A stretch of DNA of 64,000 nucleotides from Thioclava electrotropha (GTDB taxonomy: Bacteria; Pseudomonadota; Alphaproteobacteria; Rhodobacterales; Rhodobacteraceae). The stretch lies in NCBI RefSeq assembly GCF_002085925.2, contig NZ_CP053562.1:1592001-1656000 (forward strand), written 5' to 3'. Shown here piece after piece: positions 16,919-24,989 of this stretch. Positions within the stretch are counted from its first letter, which is position 1; each line of letters starts with the position of its first letter. The notes beneath the pieces are model-generated. The model was not told the origin of the DNA, did no database searches, and was given only the letters and a program-made list of their open reading frames with translations. A program made the translations under genes and the position numbers.

Positions 16919-17520
16919 AGGGTCTCCTCGATCATCGCTAGAGCCTCCACGATGGCCGGGTAAGCCGCGCTTGCCAAGGCCTGTGCCAGCGATTGCCGGG
17001 TGATGCCGATCTCGGAGGCTGCGGCGGTCTGGGTCGGCGGATCGAGGCGCAGCATCGGTGCAATCGCGCGCGCCTGTGCCGGGGTCCAATCCTCCGAGAG
17101 GTGATCGAACAGCCGCAGCGCCGCGCCGAGCGGCCCGCCCGCAGCATGGGCGATGCGCGGCTCCTCGAGACTGTCGAGCAGTTGCCCCGAGGCAGTGAAG
17201 ACAGGCCCCGACGCCCCGTTCAGGTCGCCATCGGGCGGCAGCGTTCCATCCCCCTCGGCGATCGCGATCCGGGTCGAGAATACCTCGCCCAGAGTGCGCA
17301 ACTCGGCCCGGATCAGCAGCGCGAGCCTAGCCTGAAGGCGGGGACTGGGTATCGCGAACTGCCACCCATCCCCGCGATTTCGGGCAAAGTGACTTTCCCA
17401 CAGAAGCGGAGACAACGCGTCCGCCGCGCCCTCGATAGCATCAAGTGCCGCGCTCAGCTCGGAGGCCGAGAGCCGGGTCGAGGCGACGATATCGCCGGTA
17501 AGGACACAAAAATAAGCCAT
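16915..17520 (-). CDS. SatD family protein: cyclase-like domain plus helix-turn-helix
   Basis: The 201-residue protein fits the SatD family, named from Streptococcus mutans acid tolerance. What I see: VLTGDIVASTRL at residues 6-17 and RNRGDGWQF at 48-56 resemble the two metal-Asp motifs of class III nucleotide cyclases (DIVGST and GDG), and TRIAIAEGDG at 83-92 resembles their following strand; the usual catalytic Asn-x3-Arg pair is not evident (GPVFTASGQ). Residues about 150-195 form a helix-turn-helix (TAAASEIGITRQSLAQAL). I infer a ligand-sensing transcription regulator acting on its own promoter. The ATG at 17520 lacks a ribosome site and lies six bases after a -10 hexamer, so the mRNA may be leaderless. 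Confidence 0.75.
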   Translation of the reverse strand: MAYFCVLTGDIVASTRLSASELSAALDAIEGAADALSPLLWESHFARNRGDGWQFAIPSPRLQARLALLIRAELRTLGEVFSTRIAIAEGDGTLPPDGDLNGASGPVFTASGQLLDSLEEPRIAHAAGGPLGAALRLFDHLSEDWTPAQARAIAPMLRLDPPTQTAAASEIGITRQSLAQALASAAYPAIVEALAMIEETL

Positions 17521-17521
17521 G

Positions 17522-17601
17522 CGCAGGTTATAATGCCTGCGCATGGCTATATGCAAGTAAAAACGCCTGCATTAACTATTTAGCAGGCAAATTGGCCTGC
17601 G
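17522..17601 (-). promoter_or_regulatory. Three palindromic operators at 30-bp steps before satD
   Basis: Three 20-bp sites share GCARG-N8-CCTGC: 17522-17541, 17552-17571 and 17582-17601. They start exactly 30 bp apart, nearly three helical turns, so a bound regulator would sit on one face of the DNA. Site 1 covers the -10 hexamer and site 2 the -35 hexamer; site 3 abuts the stop codon of the preceding ene-reductase gene. Site 1 is also the core of a longer palindrome with 13-bp arms (17515-17548). Confidence 0.8.
17527..17556 (-). promoter_or_regulatory. Promoter of satD-DUF3307
   Basis: On the minus strand TTGCAT (17556-17551) and TATAAC (17532-17527) are 18 bases apart. The predicted start of transcription coincides with the ATG at 17520. 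Confidence 0.6.
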
Positions 17602-18684
17602 TTACCCATCGAGGAACGGATAATCCGTATAGCCCTCAGCGCCGCCGCCGTAGAACGTGTCCGGGTTCGGCTCGTTGAGCGGCGCGTCCTTCTCGAAGCG
17701 CGTCGGCAGGTCCGGGTTCGCGATGAACAGCTTGCCGAAGGCCGCCGCCGCCGCGCCCTCTTTCAGCGCTGCTTCGGCCATCGCCTTGTCGTAGCCGTTA
17801 TTCGCGATATAGGGCGCTTTCGACTTCGCGCGCAGCGTCTCGATCCCGTCCTCGGGCCATTCGCGCGGCCCGCCGGTCTGACCTTCCACGAAATGAACAT
17901 AGGCCATCGGCTTGGTGTTGAGGAACTCGACGACCGCGCCGAACAGCTCCGCCGTGTTGCTGTCGATGCCGACGTTATTCGCGTTCGACCAGGGCGAGAG
18001 GCGGATGCCCACACGTTCGGCGCCGAGGATCTCGGTCACCGCGTCCACGACTTCGCGCAGGAAGCGGGTGCGGTTCTCGATCGAGCCGCCATATGCGTCC
18101 TCGCGTTTGTTCGAGGTGTCGCGCAGGAACTGGTCGATCAGGTAGCCGTTCGCGGCGTGGATTTCGACGCCATCGAAGCCCGCAGCTTTCGCGTTGCGCG
18201 CTGCGTTGCGGTAATCCTCGACCGTGGCGGCGATCTCTTCGACCGTCAGCGCATGGGGCGTGGTGGTCGCGACGAAGCCCTCACCGTCGAAGGTTTTCGC
18301 CTCGGCCGAGATCGCCGACGGACCGACCGGATCGCGCCCATCCAGAAGCTGCGGCACCGAAATCCGGCCGACATGCCAGATCTGCGCGACAATGTTGCCG
18401 CCCGCGCCGTGCACGGCCTCGGTGACCTTCTTCCAGCCCGCGACCTGCGCGTCGTTATAGATGCCCGGCGTCCAGGCGTAGCCCTGACCCATCGGCGAGA
18501 TCTGCGTGCCTTCGGTGATAATCAGGCCTGCGCCCGCGCGCTGGCGGTAATATTCCACCGTCATGTCGGTCGGATGCAGGTCGGGCGCGCGGTTGCGGGT
18601 CAGCGGTGCCATCACGAAACGGTTGGCGATCTCGATCGCGCCGAGCTTCGTGGGGGAGAATAGCGTATCAGCCATGTCGGTCAT
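17602..18684 (-). CDS. nemA: Old yellow enzyme family alkene reductase
   Basis: The 360-residue flavoprotein is a classical OYE: LFSPTKLGAIEIANRFVMAP binds FMN, HAANGYLIDQFLRD holds the substrate-binding His/Asn pair equivalent and HVGRIS follows in the barrel. Such enzymes reduce activated C=C bonds or nitro groups with NADPH. The exact substrate is unknown; the name nemA is by family likeness. An in-frame ATG three codons on (MADTLF) is a possible start. It has no partner gene in the same transcript, apart from possible read-through into satD. Confidence 0.88.
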   Translation of the reverse strand: MTDMADTLFSPTKLGAIEIANRFVMAPLTRNRAPDLHPTDMTVEYYRQRAGAGLIITEGTQISPMGQGYAWTPGIYNDAQVAGWKKVTEAVHGAGGNIVAQIWHVGRISVPQLLDGRDPVGPSAISAEAKTFDGEGFVATTTPHALTVEEIAATVEDYRNAARNAKAAGFDGVEIHAANGYLIDQFLRDTSNKREDAYGGSIENRTRFLREVVDAVTEILGAERVGIRLSPWSNANNVGIDSNTAELFGAVVEFLNTKPMAYVHFVEGQTGGPREWPEDGIETLRAKSKAPYIANNGYDKAMAEAALKEGAAAAAFGKLFIANPDLPTRFEKDAPLNEPNPDTFYGGGAEGYTDYPFLDG

Positions 18685-18791
18685 CTAGTCGGGCCTCTCA
18701 TCGGGTTTGACATTCGGCAGCATGAGATGGGTCTTGCAGCGCGATGGGCAAGGTGAGCTACGCGCAACGCCCCTGTGCGCAAATGCGAGGA

Positions 18792-18819
18792 AACAAAAAG
18801 GGAGCCGCGTGGCTCCCTT
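18792..18819 (-). terminator. Terminator of the DUF59 gene
   Basis: A 9-bp stem (AAGGGAGCC with GGCTCCCTT, 4-base loop) is followed on the minus strand by TTTGTTT. It lies about 60 bases after the DUF59 stop. Confidence 0.75.
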
Positions 18820-18825
18820 CCTCTT

Positions 18826-18874
18826 GGTCGAAATATCCCGGGGGGCACCCGCAGGGTGCGGGGGCAGAGCCCCC
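18826..18874. repeat. Intergenic repeat family A, copy 1 (half element)
   Basis: AAATATCCCGGGG is followed by a short variable GC stem and GGGGGCAGAGCCCCC. The same unit, in forward and inverted pairs, occurs at 35716-35849 and 49081-49212. Only one half is present here. Confidence 0.8.
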
Positions 18875-18882
18875 TCCGGACC

Positions 18883-19248
18883 TCACATGAAGCCCAGTTC
18901 GAGCCGCGCCTCGTCGGACATCATGTCCATGCCCCATTGCGGATCGAAGGTCATCTCGACATCGACATCGCGCAGACCGCCGACGCAGGCCACGGCATCG
19001 TGAACCCAGCCCGGCATCTCGCCCGCGACGGGGCAGCCCGGCGCGGTGAGCGTCATGATCACCTTCGCGTCATTCTCGGGGCTGATCTCGATCGTGTAGA
19101 CGAGGCCGAGATCGTAGATGTTCACCGGGATTTCCGGGTCATAGACAGTGCGGCACGCTTCCACGACATTTTCGTAGAGCGGGTGATCGGTCGTCGAGGG
19201 CTTGATCAGCGGCGTGCCTTCAAGCGGCTCTTCGGGCGTGGCGGTCAT
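18883..19248 (-). CDS. DUF59/MIP18-type iron-sulfur assembly protein (SufT-like)
   Basis: The 121-residue protein matches the DUF59 (MIP18/PaaD-like) family: [17 protein letters not shown] is the DPE signature, and [13 protein letters not shown] carries the conserved Cys. Alphaproteobacterial members lie in or near suf genes and help mature Fe-S enzymes; here it stands alone. The ATG at 19248 gives MTATPEEPL; an earlier codon 15 bases up is less likely. Confidence 0.85.
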   Translation of the reverse strand: MTATPEEPLEGTPLIKPSTTDHPLYENVVEACRTVYDPEIPVNIYDLGLVYTIEISPENDAKVIMTLTAPGCPVAGEMPGWVHDAVACVGGLRDVDVEMTFDPQWGMDMMSDEARLELGFM

Positions 19249-19399
19249 GGAAGCCTCTTTCATCGGCGGGGCGCGCGCGGGCGCCTATCGAATTACTCGA
19301 CTGTTTATCTAGGTGATAGGACCCGAGCCGTAAAGGGAGGCGTGGTCTGTCTGCTGATATGTGATGACCTGGCGTCTATGACGACACGTTGGTTGAGAA

Positions 19400-19553
19400 G
19401 GGGCGCGCCCGAGCCTCGGGTGGGCGCGTGGCGTCGCCTGTGGCCGGGCGCTTTATCTCGCAAGCCCGGCGGACGCTTGAGCCTGCGACGACATCGCCAA
19501 TGCGCCCTCCCGGGGGGAGGGTCAGGCGCGGCCCGGGCTGGCCGCCCCGGGCC
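19400..19553. repeat. Intergenic repeat family B, copy 1
   Basis: About 150 bp match, in inverted orientation, the sequence at 60213-60364. Shared blocks include CCCGAGGCTCGGGCGCG, GAGATAAAG, GGGAGGGCGCATTG and CCAGCCC. It fills much of the 396-base non-coding stretch before prfA (19249-19644), which otherwise holds no gene that I recognise. Confidence 0.8.
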
Positions 19554-19581
19554 AAAGGGAGAAACGGGCCAAAGGGAGAAA
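19548..19581. repeat. 17-bp perfect tandem duplication
   Basis: CGGGCCAAAGGGAGAAA occurs twice without a gap (19548-19564, 19565-19581), just inside the edge of repeat B and 64 bases before prfA. Confidence 0.9.
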
Positions 19582-19644
19582 GCGGCGCGCTCCCCCCAAC
19601 GCTCCTGCCTTGACGCCCCGCACGCTTCGCGCCAAACCGATCCC

Positions 19645-20700
19645 ATGTTGCCCGAAGAGAAACTCGACCAGATCCTCGCGCGCTTCGAGTACCTCGAGGC
19701 GCTACTCAATGCTGGCGCGGAGCCCGCCAAGATCGCCGAGATCAGCCGCGAATATTCCGAATTGAAGCCGGTCGTGACCCAGATCGAAGCCTGGCGTCAG
19801 GCGCGCGCCGATCTGGAAGAGGCGGAAGGCTGGCTGAGCGATCCGGAAATGCGCGATCTGGCCGAAGAGGAACTGCCGCGCCTCAAATCTCGTATCCCCG
19901 AGATGGAGCAGGCTTTGCGCGTGGCGCTTCTGCCCAAGGATGCCGCCGACGCGCGCCCCGCGATCTTGGAGATCCGCCCCGGCACGGGCGGCGAGGAAGC
20001 GGCGCTTTTCGCGGGCAACCTGCTGCGGATGTATCAGAAATACGCCGAGAAACACGGCTGGCGGTTCGAGATGATGGAGCTGACCGAGACCGAGCTCGGC
20101 GGCGTCAAGGAAGCCGTGGCCCGGATCGAGGGCGAGGGCGTCTTTGCACGCCTGAAATACGAATCCGGCGTCCACCGCGTGCAGCGCGTGCCGGAAACCG
20201 AGGCGGGCGGGCGCATCCATACCTCGGCCGCGACCGTGGCGGTGCTGCCCGAGGTCGAGGCGGTCGATATCGACATCCCCGCCAATGACATCCGGATCGA
20301 CACGATGCGGGCCTCCGGCGCGGGCGGCCAGCACGTCAACACCACGGACTCGGCGGTGCGCATCACCCATATTCCGACCGGGATCGTCGTGACCTCGTCG
20401 GAGAAATCCCAGCACCAGAACCGCGCCAATGCGATGGCGGTTCTGCGCGCGCGGCTGTTCGAGGCCGAACGCGACCGCGCAGCCTCCGAGCGCGCCGAGA
20501 CGCGGAAGTCGCAGGTGGGCTCCGGCGACCGCTCTGAACGCATCCGCACCTATAATTTCCCGCAAGGGCGGCTGACCGATCATCGCATCAATCTTACGCT
20601 TTATTCCCTTGATAAGGTTATGGAAGGCGAGATCGATGAGGTGGTCGACGCGTTGATCGCCGACGATCAGGCGGCGAAGCTCGCGGAGATGGAGGCGTGA
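19645..20700 (+). CDS. prfA: Peptide chain release factor 1
   Basis: The 351-residue factor recognises UAA and UAG. It has the RF1 P-x-T tripeptide ([15 protein letters not shown]) and the GGQ loop ([15 protein letters not shown]), whose Gln is the target of the methyltransferase encoded next. A longer frame extends upstream through repeat [15 protein letters not shown] at 19645 is the family start. The final GTGA overlaps the start of prmC. Confidence 0.96.
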   Translation: MLPEEKLDQILARFEYLEALLNAGAEPAKIAEISREYSELKPVVTQIEAWRQARADLEEAEGWLSDPEMRDLAEEELPRLKSRIPEMEQALRVALLPKDAADARPAILEIRPGTGGEEAALFAGNLLRMYQKYAEKHGWRFEMMELTETELGGVKEAVARIEGEGVFARLKYESGVHRVQRVPETEAGGRIHTSAATVAVLPEVEAVDIDIPANDIRIDTMRASGAGGQHVNTTDSAVRITHIPTGIVVTSSEKSQHQNRANAMAVLRARLFEAERDRAASERAETRKSQVGSGDRSERIRTYNFPQGRLTDHRINLTLYSLDKVMEGEIDEVVDALIADDQAAKLAEMEA

Positions 20701-21554
20701 GGGCGCAGGATGCGTTGGTCGCCGCGACGCGGCGTCTGCGCGAGGCCGGGATCGAGGGCGCGCAGACCGACGCGCGCAGGCTTTTGGCCCATGCGCTCCA
20801 GATCGCACCCGACCGACTGACGCTCGCGCTGCAAGACCCGCTGCCGGAGGACGCTACTGCCCGGTTCGAGGCGGCACTCACCGCCCGCGAAGCGCGCCAG
20901 CCCGTCGCCCAGATCACCGGCAAGCGCCTCTTCTGGGGCCACGAATTCCGCGTCACCCGCGACACGCTCGACCCGCGCCCGGAGACGGAGCTGCTGGTCG
21001 AGGTGGCGCTGGAGCGGCCCTTCGTCCACGCGCTCGACCTTGGCACGGGCACCGGCTGCATCCTGATCTCGCTGCTGAAATCCATGCCCTTCGCGGCGGG
21101 AACGGGGACCGATCTGTCGGACGCCGCGCTGGAGGTCGCGAAAAGCAACGCCGAGGCGCTCGGTGTGGCCAAACGCGCCAAGTTCCTGATTTCAGACTGG
21201 TTTGCCAATGTGCCGGGGCGCTACGACCTCATCGTCTCGAACCCGCCCTATATCGCGGAAGCCGAGATGGCGGGGCTCTCGCAAGATGTGCGCGAGTGGG
21301 AGCCGCTCTCGGCGCTGACCCCCGGCGGAGACGGGCTCGACGCCTATCGCGCGATTGCACGCGGGGCAGGGGCGCGGTTGCTCGCAGGTGGGCGTCTCGC
21401 GGTGGAGATCGGCCCGACACAGGCGCAGGCGGTCAGTGACCTCTTCGCCGCACAAGGTTTCGAGCGGATCGAGACCCGCCAAGATCTTGATGGGCGCGAC
21501 CGCGTCGTTTTGGCGCATAAATCCGGGGATACGGCGGATTGCGGCGCTTCCTGA
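20697..21554 (+). CDS. prmC: Release factor glutamine methyltransferase
   Basis: The 285-residue SAM-dependent enzyme methylates the GGQ glutamine of RF1 and RF2. It has the SAM motif [13 protein letters not shown] and the catalytic NPPY ([12 protein letters not shown]). The start is GTG, overlapping the prfA stop by four bases. Its substrate proteins are both encoded in this window. Confidence 0.95.
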   Translation: MRAQDALVAATRRLREAGIEGAQTDARRLLAHALQIAPDRLTLALQDPLPEDATARFEAALTAREARQPVAQITGKRLFWGHEFRVTRDTLDPRPETELLVEVALERPFVHALDLGTGTGCILISLLKSMPFAAGTGTDLSDAALEVAKSNAEALGVAKRAKFLISDWFANVPGRYDLIVSNPPYIAEAEMAGLSQDVREWEPLSALTPGGDGLDAYRAIARGAGARLLAGGRLAVEIGPTQAQAVSDLFAAQGFERIETRQDLDGRDRVVLAHKSGDTADCGAS

Positions 21555-21628
21555 GCGCGAAATCGCGCAAAAACTTGGGGAAAACCCCGCGAATCGGCGG
21601 AAATCGCGGATTTGACCGATTTTCTGAC

Positions 21629-21657
21629 TTGAAAGGTGGCCCCCCGCATGTTTAGTC
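21629..21657 (+). promoter_or_regulatory. Possible promoter of the DUF4167 gene
   Basis: TTGAAA (21629-21634) and TTAGTC (21652-21657) are 17 bases apart within the 270-base non-coding stretch 21555-21824. The -10 match is poor. I see no other signal there. Confidence 0.3.
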
Positions 21658-21824
21658 AAGCCTGTGCAGGGCGGATATTGATCCACCGCACGGCTCAGCT
21701 TCACAGCGCGGGTGTTAGGAACGAAACCGGGCAAGTATGCCCAGCGTGACAGTTCAGCCCGCAGGCCACGCATTAGCGGCCATTTCCGAAAAGCCCGTGA
21801 CAACGGGCCAAGAAAACGAAAGCC

Positions 21825-22592
21825 ATGAGATCTTCGAAATCCCGTTCGCGCAATAAGTCGAACCGTCAACGGTCGATGGGCAATATCGTTAACCGCGTCT
21901 TCGACAGCTCCGGCCCCGAAGGCAAGGTGCGCGGTACGCCGCAGCAGATCATCGATAAATATCTTCAGCTTGCGCGCGATGCGCAGCTCGGCAACGATCG
22001 CGTGGCCGAACAGAACTTCCTGCAGCACGCAGAGCATTACACGCGAATGCTGGGCGAGGCGCAGAAAGAACAGGCTCGCGAGCAAGAGGCCCGCAACCAG
22101 CAGCGCCAGCAAAACAACCAGAACAATGGCAACCAGAACAATGGTGGCCAGAATAACGGTGGTCAGAACCAAGGCGGCCAGAACAACGGTGGCAACGGTC
22201 AGAATAACGGCCAGAACCACGCTCAGCAGGACGACGGCCAGAACGAGGCCCAGTCGAAGGGTGAAGCTCAGGACAACAATACGTCCGAGCGTCGCGAAGA
22301 GCGCAGCGAGGCGAAATCCTCCGGTCGCAACAAGCGCGCCGAAAGCCCCGAGATGATGCCGCCGATGCCGCAGCTGGAGCTCGAAGAGGATTCCACCCTC
22401 GTCGAGACACCGGAAAGCCGTAGCAGCGAAGAGGCACCGAAAGCCGCGGAACAGCCTGAGAAGGCTGAGAAAGCGGAAAAGGCCGAAAAGCCCAAGCGTC
22501 CGCGCGCCCCGCGCAAGCCGCGCGCCCCGAAAGCCGACAAGGCTGAAAAGGCAGAGGCGAGCGCCGAGCTGCCCAAAGCGTCTGGCGAGTAA
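21825..22592 (+). CDS. DUF4167 protein with Asn/Gln/Gly-rich central region
   Basis: The 255-residue protein starts with a very basic segment (MRSSKSRSRNKSNRQR) and the DUF4167 core, GKVRGTPQQIIDKYLQLARD, about residues 33-85. A low-complexity run of N, Q and G follows (about 95-150, repeated NNGGQ-like units), then a Glu/Lys/Ala/Pro tail with KAEKAEKAEKPKRPRAPRKPRAP-like repeats. The family is common in Rhizobiales and Rhodobacterales; no function is proven. The basic ends suggest nucleic-acid binding and the Q/N run a tendency to condense, both inference. Confidence 0.85.
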   Translation: MRSSKSRSRNKSNRQRSMGNIVNRVFDSSGPEGKVRGTPQQIIDKYLQLARDAQLGNDRVAEQNFLQHAEHYTRMLGEAQKEQAREQEARNQQRQQNNQNNGNQNNGGQNNGGQNQGGQNNGGNGQNNGQNHAQQDDGQNEAQSKGEAQDNNTSERREERSEAKSSGRNKRAESPEMMPPMPQLELEEDSTLVETPESRSSEEAPKAAEQPEKAEKAEKAEKPKRPRAPRKPRAPKADKAEKAEASAELPKASGE

Positions 22593-22610
22593 AGCCTCGG
22601 ACAAGAGATA

Positions 22611-22643
22611 GCAAAAGGCCCGCCGGATCGGCGGGCCTTTTTG
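22611..22643 (+). terminator. Terminator shared by convergent DUF4167 and GNAT genes
   Basis: A long stem, GCAAAAGGCCCGCCG with its complement, has a 3-base loop and a T-run on both strands, so it can stop transcription from either side. Confidence 0.88.
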
Positions 22644-22665
22644 CATGATGGGGCAGGGGCGGCGC

Positions 22666-23115
22666 TCAGGCGGTCAGGTCTTTGTCCAGAAACACCCGGT
22701 CATAGCCGCCATCCATCCGGCGGTCGCGCTCGATAAAACCGAGCCGCGCATAGACCGCGCGGCTCTCCTCCATCGCGGCATTGGCGTAAAGCCACAGCTT
22801 TGTCGCGCCGATCTCGCGGGCGCGCGCCTCGGCGAACGCCATCAACTGCCGCCCGATCCCCTGGCCCTGAGCGGCCGGGTCGACGGCGACGGGCTCGATC
22901 TGCAACCGGGGCGGTGGGCCGTCATCCGCAAAGAGCCCGATATAGCCCGCGACCCCGCTCGTTCCCTCGCAGACCCAGAGATGCGGAAGCTCGGCGGCAT
23001 GATCGGCGAGCATCGGTGCGGGTGGGCGGCCGATCCGGGGAATGTATCGGGAGAAGGCGGCCTCGGCGATCTCCGCAATGCGCGGCAGGTCGTCCTCGCG
23101 CGCCGGGCGGATCAT
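22666..23115 (-). CDS. GNAT-family N-acetyltransferase
   Basis: The 149-residue protein has [19 protein letters not shown], the acetyl-CoA motif A (QGxGIG), followed by [22 protein letters not shown]. The substrate is unknown. Its ATG overlaps the rsmA stop by four bases (ATGA), making it the last gene of the lptF-rsmA operon. Confidence 0.85.
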   Translation of the reverse strand: MIRPAREDDLPRIAEIAEAAFSRYIPRIGRPPAPMLADHAAELPHLWVCEGTSGVAGYIGLFADDGPPPRLQIEPVAVDPAAQGQGIGRQLMAFAEARAREIGATKLWLYANAAMEESRAVYARLGFIERDRRMDGGYDRVFLDKDLTA

Positions 23116-23957
23116 TCCTGACCCGCGACGATGCGCGCAAGCCGGCAGAACTGCTCCAGTGTTACCCGTTCGGCGCGCTCGGTGGGCGCGATCCCGGCCT
23201 GCTCCAGCTTCGCCTCGATATCGGGGGCCACGCCTTTCAATGAGGCGCGCAGCATCTTGCGGCGCTGGTTGAAGCCCGCAGCTACGACCCGGCTGAGCGT
23301 CGCCGCATCGGCCGGATAGCGCGGCTCGGGCAGGGCGCGCAGATGCACCACCGCGGAATGAACCTTTGGCGCGGGCGTGAAGGCTTCGGGCGGCAGGCTC
23401 ATCACGATTTTCGCCTCGGCACGCCACTGCGCGAGGATCGCGAGCCGCCCGTAATGCTTGCTGCCCGGCTTCGCCACGATCCGCTCGGCCACCTCGCGCT
23501 GGAACATCAGCGTCAGGCTTTCCCAGAAGGGCGGCCACTCTTTCGGCGTCAGCCAACGCACCAGCAACTCGGTGCCCACGTTATAGGGCAGGTTCGCAGC
23601 GATCTTGATCGGCGGCGTCAGATGCGCGAGCGGATCGATCTGCAGCGCATCGCCATTGATCACTTCGAGCCGCCCCGGATAGGCCTCGGCGATCTCGGCC
23701 AGAGCGGGCAGGCAGCGCATGTCTTTCTCGATCGCGAGGACCTTGCGCGCGCCTTCGGCCAGAAGCCCGCGCGTCAGGCCGCCGGGGCCGGGGCCGACCT
23801 CCAGCACATCCGCGCCCGTCAGATCGCCCGCAGACCGCGCGATCTTCGCGGTCAGGTTCAGATCCAGCAGGAAGTTCTGCCCGAGGCTCTTCTTTGCCAC
23901 CAGATCATGCGTCTGCAGAACCTCGCGCAGCGGCGGCAGCCCGTCGATCGTGGCCAT
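23112..23957 (-). CDS. rsmA: 16S rRNA dimethyladenosine transferase
   Basis: The 281-residue enzyme dimethylates two adjacent adenosines near the 3' end of 16S rRNA during small-subunit assembly. It carries [11 protein letters not shown], the SAM loop [16 protein letters not shown] and the catalytic NLPYN motif ([13 protein letters not shown]). The ATG at 23957 is preceded directly by a GTG. It follows pdxA by 9 bases; the surA-pdxA-rsmA order is widely conserved. Confidence 0.96.
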   Translation of the reverse strand: MATIDGLPPLREVLQTHDLVAKKSLGQNFLLDLNLTAKIARSAGDLTGADVLEVGPGPGGLTRGLLAEGARKVLAIEKDMRCLPALAEIAEAYPGRLEVINGDALQIDPLAHLTPPIKIAANLPYNVGTELLVRWLTPKEWPPFWESLTLMFQREVAERIVAKPGSKHYGRLAILAQWRAEAKIVMSLPPEAFTPAPKVHSAVVHLRALPEPRYPADAATLSRVVAAGFNQRRKMLRASLKGVAPDIEAKLEQAGIAPTERAERVTLEQFCRLARIVAGQE

Positions 23958-23966
23958 CACGCAGCC

Positions 23967-24989
23967 TCAGTCATGACGCGCGGCTCCCATCCGGGCCGCC
24001 ATCTCCAGCGCCGCGATCAGCGAGGCGGGGTTGGCGCGGCCTTGGCCCGCGATGTCGTAGGCGGTGCCGTGATCCGGCGAGGTCCGCACGAAGGGCAGGC
24101 CGAGCGTGATGTTCACCCCGCCGTCGAAATCGAGCGTCTTGATCGGGATCAGCGCCTGATCGTGATAGGCGCAGATCGCCGCGTCGTAGGTCTGACGGGC
24201 GCGGGCGTGGAACATCGTATCGGCGGGCATCGGGCCCGCTACCGCGTAGCCCTCCTCGCGCAGACCGTCGAGCGTGTCGGCGATCCAGTCGCCTTCCTCG
24301 GAGCCCATCGCACCGCCTTCGCCTGCATGGGGGTTCAGCCCCGCTACCGCGATCCGCGGGGCGGAGAAGCCGAAATCGCGCCGCAGCCCTTCATAGGTGA
24401 TCCGCACCGTCTCGCGCAGAAGCTGCGGGGTCAGGAGTTTCGGCACCTCGGAGAGCGCGACGTGGATCGTGGCGGGCACCACGCGCAGCGGCGGGTCGAC
24501 CCGCGACGAGGCCAGCATCATCACCACCCGCTCGACGCCCGCGAGATGGGCCAGATATTCGGTATGGCCGGGGAAGGTGAACTTAGCCCCGTCCTTTAGC
24601 GCCTTCTTGTTGATCGGCGCGGTGGTCAGCCCGGTGCCTTCGCCGCGCATCACCAGATCGACGCCGCGCGCGATCACGTCGATGACGGCTTTCGCATTGG
24701 CGGGGTCGGGCTCGCCCGGCAGGGCGGCGGCGGGGAATTGATGCGGCAGCACCGGCAGTCCGGCGCTGGCATGGCGCAGCGCATCGGAGGGACGGTCGAT
24801 CTCGCGGATCTTGGTGCCGCGCGGCAGATGCGCGGGATCGCCGATCCAGACGAAGGGCAGCTTCGCGCCGCAATGCTCCCAGGCGCGGGCGGCGATCTCG
24901 GGGCCAACCCCCGAGGGATCTCCGCAGCTGAGGATCACGGGGCGGTCGGGCGCACGGGCCGCGGTGCGATCGGTCGGCTGGGCGCTCAT
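23967..24989 (-). CDS. pdxA: 4-hydroxythreonine-4-phosphate dehydrogenase
   Basis: The 340-residue enzyme oxidises 4-phosphohydroxy-threonine in the DXP-dependent pyridoxal phosphate pathway. The motifs SCGDPSGVGPEIAARAW, TAPINKKALKDG and the metal-binding HTEYLAHL and YHDQALIPIK are present. Its ATG overlaps the surA stop by four bases. Confidence 0.95.
   Translation of the reverse strand: MSAQPTDRTAARAPDRPVILSCGDPSGVGPEIAARAWEHCGAKLPFVWIGDPAHLPRGTKIREIDRPSDALRHASAGLPVLPHQFPAAALPGEPDPANAKAVIDVIARGVDLVMRGEGTGLTTAPINKKALKDGAKFTFPGHTEYLAHLAGVERVVMMLASSRVDPPLRVVPATIHVALSEVPKLLTPQLLRETVRITYEGLRRDFGFSAPRIAVAGLNPHAGEGGAMGSEEGDWIADTLDGLREEGYAVAGPMPADTMFHARARQTYDAAICAYHDQALIPIKTLDFDGGVNITLGLPFVRTSPDHGTAYDIAGQGRANPASLIAALEMAARMGAARHD

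Noticed and set aside
21556..21575. Terminator after prmC (GCGCG-AAAT-CGCGC hairpin)
   Set aside because: The stem is only five base pairs and no T-run follows on the plus strand.
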